A DNA stretch of 64,000 nt from Moduliflexus sp964602655 (GTDB lineage: Bacteria > Moduliflexota > Moduliflexia > Moduliflexales > Moduliflexaceae), in NCBI GenBank assembly GCA_964602655.1, contig CAZRSF010000002.1:1-64000 (forward strand), read 5' to 3'. The notes under the pieces are model-generated. The model had not been told where the DNA came from, made no database searches, and worked only from the letters and a program-made list of their open reading frames with translations. Of the stretch, positions 32,524 to 41,877 are shown piece by piece; positions within the stretch are counted from its first letter, which is position 1; each line of letters opens with the position of its first letter. Both the position numbers and the translations under genes were made by a program.

Positions 32524-33834
32524 ATGAAAAAAGTCCATATCGTGACGCATGGTTGTCAGATGAATGAGCACGATTCCGAGCAGATTGCCGGATTGCTCGG
32601 AACAATCGGGTATGTCAAAACCGACGCGCCGGAAGAGGCGGACATGATTCTGATCAATACGTGCAGCATTCGCGAAAAAGCGTCGCATAAACTCTTCAGT
32701 CAATTAGGGCAGCTTCGCCCGTTAAAAGAGCAGAACCCGAACCTCGTGCTCGGCGTCTGCGGCTGCGTGGCGCAGCAAGAGGCAAAAAAAATCTTCAAGC
32801 GCGTTCCATACGTTGATCTCGTGCTCGGCACGAAAGCGATCCCGAAACTGCCGATGTTGGTGCAGAATCTGGAATCCCGTCCGCGCGTTTTGGATGTCTC
32901 CGAGGCGGAGTGGGGCGATGAAAGCGAGTACGACGCGTTGCGAGAGCACACGTTCAATGCGTTTATCACGATTATTCGCGGCTGCGACAACTATTGTTCC
33001 TATTGCGTCGTTCCCTACACCAGAGGCCGCGAAGACAGCCGCCCATCGGCGGATATTCTGAAAGAAGCCCGGAAATTGGTCGCTGACGGCGTCATGGAAA
33101 TTACGCTGTTGGGGCAGAACGTCTCATCGTATCGGGACGGCGATGCTGGCAAATCCTCATTTCCGCGCTTGCTGCGGGCGCTTAACGAGGTCGAAGGCTT
33201 GAAACGGATTCGGTTCCTGACAGCGCATCCGAAAGACCTGACGGAAGAGTTGGCCGCCGCGATGGCAGAACTGCCGAAGGTGTGCGAGCATTTTCATCTT
33301 CCGGTGCAGTCGGGTTCGAGTCGGATATTGCATCTGATGAATCGCAAGTACGACCGCGCATGGTATCTTGACCGGGTGGCGCTGCTGCGAAAGGCGATCC
33401 CGAACATTGCGATCACCACCGATATTATTGTCGGATTTCCCGGCGAGCGGGACGAGGATTTTCAGGAGACGCTTTCCTTATTAGAAGAGGTTGGCTACGA
33501 TGCCATTTTCGGGTTCGAATACTCGACGCGCCCGAACGCCAAGTCCGGGAATTTACCGGATCAAATTGCGAAAGAGGTGAAGGCCGAACGCTTGCAGCAA
33601 TTGTTCGACCTTCAGCGCGGTATCGGCCTTAACATACATACCAAGATGCTGGGAAAAACGTTCGAACTGCTTGTCGAGAGCGCGAACCCCCGTTTTCCCG
33701 GCACGTTGACCGGCAGAACCAGACACAATCATGCCGTCACATTTACAGGCAGCGAAACCCTGGTAGGAACCTTCGTCTCTGCCAAAATCACAGAAGCCCA
33801 TCCCTACCGGCTTGCCGGTGAGTTGGTCGCATAA
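32524..33834 (+). CDS. miaB: tRNA-2-methylthio-N6-dimethylallyladenosine synthase MiaB
   Basis: A 436-residue methylthiotransferase that converts i6A37 to ms2i6A37 in tRNAs reading U-starting codons. The N-terminal UPF0004 domain has cluster ligands C11 (THGCQMNEHDSEQ), C47 (NTCSIREKA) and C81 (GVCGCVAQQE). The radical SAM domain has C154-x3-C158-x2-C161 (RGCDNYCSYCVVPYTRG), and a C-terminal TRAM domain is present. The TRGRE...RP pattern is specific to MiaB. ATG 32524 has a strong ribosome site; a GTG three codons earlier is less likely. Confidence 0.95.
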   Translation: MKKVHIVTHGCQMNEHDSEQIAGLLGTIGYVKTDAPEEADMILINTCSIREKASHKLFSQLGQLRPLKEQNPNLVLGVCGCVAQQEAKKIFKRVPYVDLVLGTKAIPKLPMLVQNLESRPRVLDVSEAEWGDESEYDALREHTFNAFITIIRGCDNYCSYCVVPYTRGREDSRPSADILKEARKLVADGVMEITLLGQNVSSYRDGDAGKSSFPRLLRALNEVEGLKRIRFLTAHPKDLTEELAAAMAELPKVCEHFHLPVQSGSSRILHLMNRKYDRAWYLDRVALLRKAIPNIAITTDIIVGFPGERDEDFQETLSLLEEVGYDAIFGFEYSTRPNAKSGNLPDQIAKEVKAERLQQLFDLQRGIGLNIHTKMLGKTFELLVESANPRFPGTLTGRTRHNHAVTFTGSETLVGTFVSAKITEAHPYRLAGELVA

Positions 33835-33973
33835 TGTATCGCGGCGAAAAAAATACGATTTTTTGAGAAAGTTCTTGATATTTCCGCGAAAAGGTCTTAT
33901 CGTATCACCAATACGATGATGGGACGCGATCTTGCGCCTGATACTGTTGCACTGCTGTGAAGGAGGCTTTTGC

Positions 33974-34459
33974 ATGTTTATTGAGATGGTGGTAAAAGGG
34001 TTGACGTTAGACCCGTTAACCAATATGCCGATTGTCATACTAAAGGATTTGGAAGAAAAACGTGTGCTGCCGATTTGGATCGGTTTGTTCGAAGCCAATG
34101 CGATTGCGCTGGAATTGGAAAAAATCACGACGCCCCGCCCCATGACGCATGATCTCATGCGAGATTTGATTGTCGGATTGGATGCGCATGTCACGAAAAT
34201 CGTGGTGAACGATCTGAAAAACAGCACGTTTTACGCCGTCATCCATCTCTCAATGAACGGCAGTCAAGTGGTTGTGGATTCGCGCCCCAGCGATGCGATT
34301 GCGCTTGCCTTGCGCAGCAATGCGCCGATTTACGTCTCGGCGGAAGTCGTTAATAAAGCGAGAAGCATTGACGTGAGCCAGGAAAACGAAGAATCCGATC
34401 AATTGAAAGAGTGGTTGGAAAACCTGAAACCCGAAGATTTTGGGAAGTATCAGATGTAG
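33974..34459 (+). CDS. Bifunctional nuclease (BFN/DUF151) domain protein
   Basis: A 161-residue protein covering one BFN domain (MVVKGLTLDPLTNMPIVILK, LPIWIGLFEANAIALELE, DSRPSDAIALALR) with an acidic tail. Plant relatives show DNase/RNase activity; bacterial roles are poorly defined. ATG 33974 follows AAGGAGG by 7 bases and is preferred to an upstream TTG. A terminator follows closely, so it is monocistronic. Confidence 0.88.
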   Translation: MFIEMVVKGLTLDPLTNMPIVILKDLEEKRVLPIWIGLFEANAIALELEKITTPRPMTHDLMRDLIVGLDAHVTKIVVNDLKNSTFYAVIHLSMNGSQVVVDSRPSDAIALALRSNAPIYVSAEVVNKARSIDVSQENEESDQLKEWLENLKPEDFGKYQM

Positions 34460-34468
34460 AGTGGACAT

Positions 34469-34505
34469 AAAAAATCCCCTGAAATTCATTTCAGGGGATT
34501 TTTTT
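34469..34505 (+). terminator. Rho-independent terminator after BFN gene
   Basis: AAAATCCCCTGAAAT and ATTTCAGGGGATTTTTTT form a stem with a clear T-run on the plus strand. Confidence 0.9.
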
Positions 34506-34568
34506 ATGCTCATATATCTCACAAAGACCCCGGTTGTCCGAGTTTTCCGACAGTCGTGGTCTTCGGGC

Positions 34569-34601
34569 AAAAAAAATGACGCCGCGTACGCGGCGTCATT
34601 T
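34569..34601 (-). terminator. Terminator of second gap gene
   Basis: AAATGACGCCGCG and CGCGGCGTCATTT pair around TA. On the minus strand it is followed by a run of T (the A-run at 34568-34576), 14 bases past the gap stop. Confidence 0.88.
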
Positions 34602-34614
34602 GCATTTTTGTGGC

Positions 34615-35676
34615 TTACTTCTTCATCATGAATTTCACTAAGTCAACAACGCGGTTGGAATAACCCCATTCGTTGTCATACCAGGACACGACTTTGAAGA
34701 AACGTTTCTCGCCTTTCAGATTGTTCTGAAGCGTGGCAAGCGAATCGTAGATCGAAGAACGATTGTCATGGATGAAATCCGTTGACACCACTTCTTCGTC
34801 GGTCACGCCAAGAATATTTTTCAGATAGGTCTGCGATGCCTTTTTCAGCAGCCCGTCAATTTCCTCAATCGAGGTGTCGCGAGAAGCCGTAAAGGTCAAA
34901 TCAACCACAGACACATCCGGGGTCGGCACGCGGAAGGACATACCGGTCATTTTGCCTTTGGTCGCAGGCAGCACTTCGCCGACCGCTTTAGCTGCGCCGG
35001 TTGTCGAAGGAATAATATTGACTGCTGCTGCGCGACCGCCGCGCCAGTCTTTTTTGGACGGGCCGTCAACAGTTTTCTGCGTGGCGGTATAGGCGTGAAT
35101 CGTCGTCATCAAGCCTCTGTCAATGCCGATGCCTTCTTTCAACAGCACATGCACAACCGGAGCAAGGCAGTTCGTGGTGCAGGACGCATTCGACACGATG
35201 TTATGTTTCGCGGCATCGTATTCGTTTTCATTCACGCCCATCACGATGGTTTTCACATCGCCTTTGCCAGGAGCGGAAATGATGACTTTCTTTGCGCCGG
35301 CTTCCAGATGGCCTTTGGCTTTTTCGGAATCCGTGAACAACCCGGTAGATTCGATGACGTATTCCACACCCAACGCTTTCCAGGGGAGTTCGTTCAGATT
35401 TTTCACAGCCGGAACGCATTTGATTTTCTGGCCATTCACGACCAGCACGTCATTTTCTTCTTTCGATGCATCGCTTTTTTCCGTTTTCACGTCATGTTTG
35501 AATTTGCCATGCACGGAATCATATTTCATTTGATAGGCAAAATAATCCGCATCCGTCGCAACGTCAACCACTGCCACGACATTGATTTCTTTGCCTAACA
35601 GCCCCTGATCGCAGATCGCCTGAAACACCATTCTGCCGATCCGGCCAAACCCATTAATCGCTACTTTGATACTCAT
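34615..35676 (-). CDS. gap: Glyceraldehyde-3-phosphate dehydrogenase, copy 2
   Basis: A 353-residue GAPDH: VAINGFGRIGRMVFQAI at the N-terminus, SNASCTTNCLAPV with the catalytic Cys, and WYDNEWGYSNRVVDLV near the end. Insertions such as KSDASKEEND and a longer NAD-domain loop separate it from copy 1, so this is a paralogue and not an assembly duplicate. I start at ATG 35676, with AGGAGG 8 bases ahead, and not at the far-upstream codon of the open frame at 35952. A strong leader and terminator suggest it is the housekeeping glycolytic form. Confidence 0.95.
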   Translation of the reverse strand: MSIKVAINGFGRIGRMVFQAICDQGLLGKEINVVAVVDVATDADYFAYQMKYDSVHGKFKHDVKTEKSDASKEENDVLVVNGQKIKCVPAVKNLNELPWKALGVEYVIESTGLFTDSEKAKGHLEAGAKKVIISAPGKGDVKTIVMGVNENEYDAAKHNIVSNASCTTNCLAPVVHVLLKEGIGIDRGLMTTIHAYTATQKTVDGPSKKDWRGGRAAAVNIIPSTTGAAKAVGEVLPATKGKMTGMSFRVPTPDVSVVDLTFTASRDTSIEEIDGLLKKASQTYLKNILGVTDEEVVSTDFIHDNRSSIYDSLATLQNNLKGEKRFFKVVSWYDNEWGYSNRVVDLVKFMMKK

Positions 35677-36031
35677 GTATTGTCCTCCTGAAACTTCGGT
35701 TAATAACGTGATGCTGCTTTCGTGTGCTAATTGAGGAAATGACCATTTCTGAGAGCATTTCCAGGATGAAAAGAAACATGATTCTGCATAATAAGATCGG
35801 TTCGAAATCGTCAACAATTTTTTTTTATTGAAAAGAAAAAGTCCAGAGAAGGGCGGTGTAAGAAAATTTCTGTCGAGCGCAAAAATGCTTGACAATCGGG
35901 ACGGCGTCAATGAAAGTTTCGTTGTGTTTTTGATGAAGACTTCAACAAGCATAAATCAAACATGATCCGATTTCGTTCACCATGACCGATGACAACTCAA
36001 TTTAGGATTGCTACGTGATGCTGTAAGTATT
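35677..36031. other. Divergent intergenic region without recognisable gene
   Basis: 355 bases between the second gap gene and the CNB-domain gene. It contains scattered A/T runs and a TTGACA word at about 35889 without a convincing -10 partner. Promoters for both flanking genes presumably lie here. No palindrome of the dispersed families is seen, which is unusual for this window. Confidence 0.5.
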
Positions 36032-36880
36032 ATGAATAGCGAATTATACAGCCAGTATGAGCAGTTGCGCGTCAAGGCAGGAAGCAGCATTTTCCGCGAA
36101 AACGATTTTTCTGACGGGATGTATGTGGTGCTGCAAGGGCGGGTTCGAATTTCGAAATCCGTTATGACGGGCGTGGAAAAAACGCTGAATATTCTGGAAG
36201 AAGGCGAGTATTTCGGCGAAATGAGCCTGTTGTTGAATACGCCGCGCTCCGCCAGCGCTACCGCAGTTGACGATTCGACGCTGGTGAAATTGGGACGCGA
36301 CGAATTCAAACAACTGCTTCAAACGTCGCCTGAAGTGGGGCTGGCCATGTTGACGCAATTAGCCGGGCGGTTAGAAAAATCTACGCGGGAATCGATCCTG
36401 CTTGCGCTTGAAATGGCGCTGTTGGAACACCGACCGCTTATGTCGGCGACGGCGCGGTCGTCATCACCGCAGTTCGTGGCTACCGGCAGTTTCGACCTCG
36501 CCGATCTGCCAGCAATTCTTGAATGCAGCCGCGCGCTTCGTTGGGATGCGCAAACGCAAGTCATTGCGCAATTGCTGAAACCGGGCGCAAGCAAGGAGGC
36601 GCTGGTGTATGTGCTGCATCTTCAGGATTATCGAGAATTGTTGAAGTTGACGGCCTGTTTCGGCGCGTTGGTGGAATGGAAAATCGCGGTCGCGGTCGAT
36701 CCCTCGGAAGCCATGCCAGCAGAGGCGGGGCAGGATTTACATAATGAAATCGAAAAAATGCGGCAACTGCATGAGGATTTGAAGAAAGCTCCAACAAATA
36801 ACGTAAAGGAATCGATTCAGGAGACTAAACAAATTGTAAAACAATGCGAAGAACAGATATTCAAAATCATTGTCTGTTTC
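36032..36880 (+). CDS. Cyclic nucleotide-binding-domain (Crp-like) protein, cut by assembly gap
   Basis: At least 283 residues. The N-terminal cNMP-binding fold is clear (FRENDFSDGMYVVLQGRVRI, LEEGEYFGEMSLLLNTPRS, ATAVDDSTLVKLGRDEF). A middle region without a recognisable helix-turn-helix follows, then a helical, Lys/Glu-rich segment. The frame runs into ten N at 36881, so the true C-terminus is unknown; residues read beyond the gap do not look related. Start ATG 36032 is chosen over an upstream TTG. Function beyond ligand-dependent sensing cannot be stated. Confidence 0.7.
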
Positions 36881-36890
36881 NNNNNNNNNN
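36881..36890. other. Assembly gap (10 N)
   Basis: Ten unknown bases. The round number suggests a scaffolding spacer, so the real distance may differ. Confidence 0.99.
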
Positions 36891-36905
36891 GAAATCGAAA
36901 AAGCT

Positions 36906-36930
36906 GTCAGACACCTTTAAGGTGTCTGAC
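36906..36930. repeat. GTCAGACAC palindrome, copy 2
   Basis: GTCAGACACCTT-T-AAGGTGTCTGAC lies between the assembly gap and the oxidoreductase stop. The repeat may have broken the assembly at this point. Confidence 0.75.
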
Positions 36931-36948
36931 AACGATCTCTCTATCGCC

Positions 36949-38304
36949 TCATCTGGCGATAATATGCCGGGCGGCGATGACGCCGCACATGGAGGCTTGC
37001 ATTAACCCGCGCGTGATGCCTGCGCCGTCGCCAATCGCATACATCCCGTCAATGGCGGTTTCGAACCCTTCTCGCGTTTCGACGTGCGAACTGTAAAATT
37101 TGATTTCAACGCCATACAGCAGGGTGTGTTTGCTGGCAATTCCGGGCGCAATCAAATCCAGCGCGTCCAACATCTCCAGAATATCCACCATTTGCCGATA
37201 CGGCAGCACAAGGCTGAGATCGCCGGGCGTCGCGGTTTTCAGCGTCGGCGTCACCAATCCGCGCTCGATGCGTTCCGGCGTGGAACGGCGTCCGCCGCGC
37301 AGATCGCCCAATCGTTGCACCAACACCGTTCCGCCGAGCAAATTGGCTAACTGCGAGATACTTTGCCCATATTTTAACGGATCGTCGAACGGTTCGGTAA
37401 AGGTTTCGGTCACGAGCAGGGCAAAATTCGTGTTTTTCGATTTGCGGTTGGCGTAACTGTGGCCGTTCACCGTAATCAGGCCGCGATAGTTCTCAAGGGC
37501 GACGAATCCGTAGGGACACATGCAAAACGTGCGCACCTTATCGTCGAACGTTTTGCTGTAATAAATCGCCTTCAATTCATACAGATGTTCCGTGATGTGG
37601 CTCAGCGTATCCGCCGGCACTTCGACCCGCACGCCGACATCCACGCCAGTATTCTTCATTTTCAGGCCGAGCCGTCGGGCTTCGCCGACAAACCATTCCG
37701 CGCCGTCGCGTCCCGGCGCAAGAATGACGTGCTTGCTTTCGAACATTGTTTGCTCGCCGGTTTCGCTCGATTTGCAGACCACGTCGAATTTATCCCCGCT
37801 GCGGTTCGTTTCGACAACCTCGGTGTTGACGTAAACGTCAACGCCGTGCGCCGCGAGATATTCGCGGATGTTTTCGACGATGGCATAGGATTTATCCGTG
37901 CCGAGATGTCGGATCAGGTACGTGACAAGCTGTAAATTCGCCGCGAGCGATTTGCGCCGAAGGTCTGCTGTAATCGGCGTTTCGCCGCCGAAAATCCGGT
38001 CGGGGTCGCCGCCGTATTCCAAATACAGGCTGTCAACGTATTGCATGAGTTCCTCGAACTCATCCGCGTTGATAAAATCCTGAAGCTGCCCGCCAACCAG
38101 AGGAGAAAGCGTGAGCTTGCCGTCGCTGAACGCGCCTGCGCCACCCCAACCGGACATGACATGCTGCCAGTCGCCGAGTTTGCGCACCGGCCCTTTTTCG
38201 AACATGGCGATTTTCAGCGTGGAATGCTGCTTGATAAATTCCAGCGCCGCAAACATCCCCGCCGGCCCTGCTCCAACGATAATCACATCATACGATTTCG
38301 CCAT
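36949..38304 (-). CDS. FAD-dependent oxidoreductase (uncharacterised dehydrogenase type)
   Basis: A 451-residue flavoprotein. The N-terminal FAD-binding motif VIIVGAGPAGMFAALEF, the central HVILAPGRDGAEW and the C-terminal GMYAIGDGAGITRGLMQA show a two-domain FAD dehydrogenase. The GWGGAGAFSDGKLTLSP segment is typical of an uncharacterised group related to geranylgeranyl-reductase/HI0933-like flavoproteins. The substrate is unknown. ATG 38304 (MAKSYDVIIVG) is preferred to 38325 because it starts right at the FAD fold. Confidence 0.85.
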   Translation of the reverse strand: MAKSYDVIIVGAGPAGMFAALEFIKQHSTLKIAMFEKGPVRKLGDWQHVMSGWGGAGAFSDGKLTLSPLVGGQLQDFINADEFEELMQYVDSLYLEYGGDPDRIFGGETPITADLRRKSLAANLQLVTYLIRHLGTDKSYAIVENIREYLAAHGVDVYVNTEVVETNRSGDKFDVVCKSSETGEQTMFESKHVILAPGRDGAEWFVGEARRLGLKMKNTGVDVGVRVEVPADTLSHITEHLYELKAIYYSKTFDDKVRTFCMCPYGFVALENYRGLITVNGHSYANRKSKNTNFALLVTETFTEPFDDPLKYGQSISQLANLLGGTVLVQRLGDLRGGRRSTPERIERGLVTPTLKTATPGDLSLVLPYRQMVDILEMLDALDLIAPGIASKHTLLYGVEIKFYSSHVETREGFETAIDGMYAIGDGAGITRGLMQASMCGVIAARHIIAR

Positions 38305-38316
38305 AACATACCATAG

Positions 38317-38349
38317 AAACCTCACAGGTCTTGAAGACCTGTGAGGTTT
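38317..38349. repeat. CCTCACAGG palindrome, copy 2
   Basis: AAACCTCACAGGTCTT and AAGACCTGTGAGGTTT, between the hisS stop and the oxidoreductase start. Confidence 0.8.
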
Positions 38350-38401
38350 TCGTTGAAGTTATTTTTTACCGTGTCCCTGCGCGAGATTAAAAATGTGACG
38401 C

Positions 38402-39664
38402 TCAGGCATCTTTTTTGAGCATGGACAGCAATGCAGGAACGATGACCTCGATATTCACGTCTTTTTGGGTGCTTTCGGCCATGTCGCGCACCACGAGCTT
38501 CCCTTGCTGCAATTCGTTTTCGCCGATAATCACAGTAAAAGCCACGCCCGCTTTCCCAGCCTTTTTCATCTGACTTTTCAGGCTTTTGGGCTGATATTCG
38601 ATGTCTGTCCGAATGCCCACCCTGCGTAAATCGCGCTGAAGCGCCATCGCCGGTTTCAGCGCCGTTGCGCCTAATACGGCGATAAATACATCGCTTTTCA
38701 CTGGCGAAAGGTCGTTCGGCATGAGCGAAATCACGCGCTCCACGCCCATCGCGAAACCGACGCCCGGCAGCGGATCGCCGCCGATATCTTCCGACAGGCC
38801 GTCATAGCGCCCGCCGCCGAGAATCGCGCTTTGCGCCCCAAGCGATGACGACACGAATTCGAACGCCGTGCGGATGTAATAATCCAGACCCCGCACCATG
38901 CGCGGCTGAATGGCGAAGGGCACGCCGAGGATCGTCAAATACTCCTGCGCATCGGCGAAATGAACGCGGCAGGTGTCGCAATAGTGGTCAATCATCACCG
39001 GTGCGGCGGCGACAATCGCCTGACATTGCTCATTTTTGCAGTCAAAGACACGCATCGGATTGCGCTCGAACCGGCTCCGGCAATCCTGACAGAGTTGCTC
39101 GAATGAACCGGCAAGATGCGCTTTCAGTTTTTCGCGATAGGTCGGGCGGCATGCGCTGCATCCGACTGAATTCAATTGCACCTCGAACGCCGTCACGCCG
39201 AGCCGTTGCATCAACTGAAACACTAAGGCAATCATCTCGGCATCAATCGCGGGGCTGTCCACGCCGAGCGCTTCCGCGCCAATTTGATGAAATTGACGAA
39301 ACCGACCGGCTTGCGGGCGTTCGTGCCGAAACATCGGCAGCATGTAATAGAGTTTTTCCGGTACAGCGCCCGATGCCGCGAGATTGTGTTCGTTATACGC
39401 TCGCACGACCGAAGCCGTTCCTTCCGGGCGAAGCGCCATGTCGCCTTCGCGCTCGTTGCGGATGACGTACATCTCTTTCTGCACAATATCGGTATCTTGC
39501 CCGACGCCGCGCGAAAAAAGCTCTAATTTTTCCAGCGCGGGCGTGCGAATTTCGGCATAGCCGTACAGATGAAAAATGTCTCGCGCTGCGGCTTCGACCT
39601 TGTGCCAGAGGCCGATTTCTGCGGGCAAAATGTCGCGAAATCCTCGAAATGATGATATTTTCAT
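38402..39664 (-). CDS. hisS: Histidyl-tRNA synthetase
   Basis: A 420-residue class II aminoacyl-tRNA synthetase that charges tRNA-His. Seen: motif 2 FRHERPQAGRFRQFHQIGAE, the histidine-binding signature GLDYYIRTAFEF, motif 3 GVGFAMGVERV and a C-terminal anticodon-binding domain (DVFIAVLGATALKPAMAL onward). A Cys-rich insertion (SVGCSACRPTYREKL ... CQDC ... CDTCRVHF) resembles the zinc-like insert found in many bacterial HisS. Length is normal. Single essential gene; the start codon sits in an AT-rich leader. Confidence 0.96.
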   Translation of the reverse strand: MKISSFRGFRDILPAEIGLWHKVEAAARDIFHLYGYAEIRTPALEKLELFSRGVGQDTDIVQKEMYVIRNEREGDMALRPEGTASVVRAYNEHNLAASGAVPEKLYYMLPMFRHERPQAGRFRQFHQIGAEALGVDSPAIDAEMIALVFQLMQRLGVTAFEVQLNSVGCSACRPTYREKLKAHLAGSFEQLCQDCRSRFERNPMRVFDCKNEQCQAIVAAAPVMIDHYCDTCRVHFADAQEYLTILGVPFAIQPRMVRGLDYYIRTAFEFVSSSLGAQSAILGGGRYDGLSEDIGGDPLPGVGFAMGVERVISLMPNDLSPVKSDVFIAVLGATALKPAMALQRDLRRVGIRTDIEYQPKSLKSQMKKAGKAGVAFTVIIGENELQQGKLVVRDMAESTQKDVNIEVIVPALLSMLKKDA

Positions 39665-39681
39665 AATTATGTGGAGGTGAA

Positions 39682-39712
39682 GACCTCACAGGTTTCGAAA
39701 ACCTGTGAGGTC
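39682..39712. repeat. CCTCACAGG palindrome, copy 3
   Basis: GACCTCACAGGTTT-CGA-AAACCTGTGAGGTC, 18 bases upstream of the hisS start on the minus strand, in the likely hisS leader. The rest of the 276-base gap to the lipoprotein gene shows nothing distinct. Confidence 0.8.
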
Positions 39713-39940
39713 TATTGGTCAATAATTGTTTCGACGCAAAAAATCTGCGTCACCATAGAAACAAGGCTCTGTTACTGTCAAATGAAATGTCATGGCGAAA
39801 ACTTATTGACAAGAGCGTTTCCTTATAGTATATCGGCGGCATGTGACTCGGTATCGTAGAAATATCCATATAATTGACGCGCTGACAGGGCGCGGCAGGC
39901 TGCGCTTCTGTCATGTCGCGTTCGCTGGAGAATCAAAGCT

Positions 39941-40411
39941 ATGAAGACGACCTCTTTTTCAAGGAAAATCACTCGTTCGGGTATAGTATGCGCCGTCATG
40001 CTTACGGTCGCCGCATTCAGCGGATGCGCCCAATTTCATGAGCAATACGCCTGGGTTCGAACACAATTAGCGGAAGAGCCGGACGACGTCGCTCCGAAAA
40101 CCAACACTGCGCCGGCGCTTTCGAAACTCACGGCGTCGCCGAATCCGGCGATTGCCGGAAAAGCGGTCACGCTGACCGCGAAATACGGCGATCCGGAGGC
40201 GGATTTGCTGCAAGGGTTGGCCGCGATTTCCATCAATGGCGCGGAACCAATCACGATGGCGTTTCGTTCGACCTATCCTTCCGGTTTATTGACCTTATCC
40301 GTGCCGATCAGCTCGTTTGCCCGTGCGTCCGACCTGCGCATGGCACTGAAAATCTGCGACGATTCCGGCAATTGGAGCAACCTCGTTTCAACGGTGGTGA
40401 CGGTAGAATAA
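39941..40411 (+). CDS. Putative lipoprotein with Ig-like domain
   Basis: A 156-residue protein. A basic N-terminus and hydrophobic stretch lead to the lipobox AAFSGCAQ (Cys29), indicating lipid attachment. After a Pro/Glu linker, residues about 55-156 form an all-beta region (SPNPAIAGKAVTLTAKYGDP ... LKICDDSGNWSN) like bacterial Ig-like folds. No function is assigned. The ribosome site GGAG precedes ATG 39941. Confidence 0.65.
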   Translation: MKTTSFSRKITRSGIVCAVMLTVAAFSGCAQFHEQYAWVRTQLAEEPDDVAPKTNTAPALSKLTASPNPAIAGKAVTLTAKYGDPEADLLQGLAAISINGAEPITMAFRSTYPSGLLTLSVPISSFARASDLRMALKICDDSGNWSNLVSTVVTVE

Positions 40412-40415
40412 GGTC

Positions 40416-40448
40416 AGCCCTGCCAGGGTTCGAAACCCTGGCAGGGCT
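40416..40448. repeat. CCTGNCAGGG palindrome, copy 3
   Basis: AGCCCTGCCAGGG-TTCGAAA-CCCTGGCAGGGCT, between the lipoprotein stop and rsmB. The most perfect copy of the family. Confidence 0.85.
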
Positions 40449-40472
40449 ACGCTGAAATGTTCTGTATTTTTT

Positions 40473-41834
40473 ATGACAAATGCCCGCGAACTTGCCCTGA
40501 ACATCCTGACTCGCATCGAAGACGAGCAGGCGTATATCAATCTTCTGCTTGACGCCGAATTACAGAAAACCAAATTTATTGATGCCAGAGACGCCGGATT
40601 CGTCACGGAATTGGCGTATGGCGTCGTTCGATGGCAGCGCCGGCTCGACTGGTTGCTCGATCAGGTCTGCAACAGGCCGATGCAGAAGACCGATCCGGAA
40701 CTGCGTCGGCTGCTGCGTCTCGGCGCGTATCAATTGCTGATGTTAGACCGCGTGCCCGCGTCCGCCGCCATCAATGAAACCGTCAAATTGGCCGGAAAAC
40801 TCGGCAAAGAAAGCAAGCTTCCGCCGCAAGTCGCCAAAAATTTCGTGAATGGCGTTTTGCGCCAGCTTGACCGCAAGCGCGGTGAATTGCAAGCACCTGA
40901 AACGATTTCCGATCCGGTCATCCGATTAGCCAATACGCATTCGTTCCCGGACTGGATGATTGCCCGCTGGATCGGGCGACTCGGCGAGGACGGCGCGGCG
41001 GAATATTGCCGGAGACAGAATCAGCCGACGTCGCTGACGTTGCGCGTCAATTTATTGAAAACTTCGACCAAAAACCTGCGCGAGCAGTTCGTCCAACGCG
41101 GCTTCAACGTCGAAGCGCTGCCGGGAAACTTGCCGGGACTTGTCGTCTCAGGCGCTCCGCCGACGTTGGAATTCGAGCAAGGCTTGTGCGTCGCGCAGAA
41201 TGCGTCCGCGATGCTGATTTCGCTCATTCTCGATCCCCGTCCCGGCGAACATGTTCTGGACGCCTGCGCCGGTTCTGGCGTTAAAGCGACGCATCTCGCC
41301 GATTTGATGCGCAATCAGGGACATCTTACGGCGGCAGACTTGCATGAGGGCAAAAATCGCCGACTGCTCGCGCTCTGCGAACGGCTCGGCATCTCGAATG
41401 TGCGAACGGTGTGCAGCGATATGACGACTGCGCGAAATTTGCCGGGAATGCCGGACGCCGGATATGATCGAATTTTAGTGGATGCGCCGTGCTCAGGCTT
41501 CGGCGTGTTGCGGAAACATCCCGAAGCGAAATGGACGCGGCAGGAGGCGCATATCAACGATATGGCGGTGTTGCAATTGCGCTTGCTGCTGAATGCGGCG
41601 AACCTGCTGAAACACGGCGGCGCGCTAGTGTATAGCGCCTGCACGACAGAACCGGAAGAAAACGAACAGGTCATCGCCGAATTTCTCAAACAAACCGATG
41701 GCTTTCGCATCGAATCTCCGGCTCCGCTGCTGCCGTCCGAGTTCCATCCCTGGATCACGCCAGAGGGTTTTCTCCGCATTGAGCCGCCTGACGGAAATTT
41801 CGACGGCTTTTTCTGCGCCCGCCTTGTACGGTGA
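40473..41834 (+). CDS. rsmB: 16S rRNA (cytosine-967-C5)-methyltransferase RsmB
   Basis: A 453-residue enzyme that methylates C967 of 16S rRNA using S-adenosylmethionine. An N-terminal NusB-like domain (about 1-140; DAGFVTELAYGVVRWQRRLD) precedes the methyltransferase domain. The SAM-binding motif is VLDACAGSGVKATHLADL. The two Cys of the m5C mechanism are C340 (DAPCSGFG) and C390 (YSACTTEPEENE). In the second, STC is replaced by SAC, a minor change. Length is normal for the family. Confidence 0.93.
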   Translation: MTNARELALNILTRIEDEQAYINLLLDAELQKTKFIDARDAGFVTELAYGVVRWQRRLDWLLDQVCNRPMQKTDPELRRLLRLGAYQLLMLDRVPASAAINETVKLAGKLGKESKLPPQVAKNFVNGVLRQLDRKRGELQAPETISDPVIRLANTHSFPDWMIARWIGRLGEDGAAEYCRRQNQPTSLTLRVNLLKTSTKNLREQFVQRGFNVEALPGNLPGLVVSGAPPTLEFEQGLCVAQNASAMLISLILDPRPGEHVLDACAGSGVKATHLADLMRNQGHLTAADLHEGKNRRLLALCERLGISNVRTVCSDMTTARNLPGMPDAGYDRILVDAPCSGFGVLRKHPEAKWTRQEAHINDMAVLQLRLLLNAANLLKHGGALVYSACTTEPEENEQVIAEFLKQTDGFRIESPAPLLPSEFHPWITPEGFLRIEPPDGNFDGFFCARLVR

Positions 41835-41877
41835 CATCGCCAGATTTTCAATGCAGGCCAATCTGAGAGGCAATCGC

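Noticed and set aside
16584..35676. Second gap gene as an assembly duplicate
   Set aside because: The two proteins differ throughout in sequence, insertions and flanking regions, so they are true paralogues.
36891..37096. Continuation of the CNB-domain frame beyond the N run
   Set aside because: The residues after the gap come from the palindrome and from the antisense of the FAD oxidoreductase; the join across an unknown gap length is meaningless.
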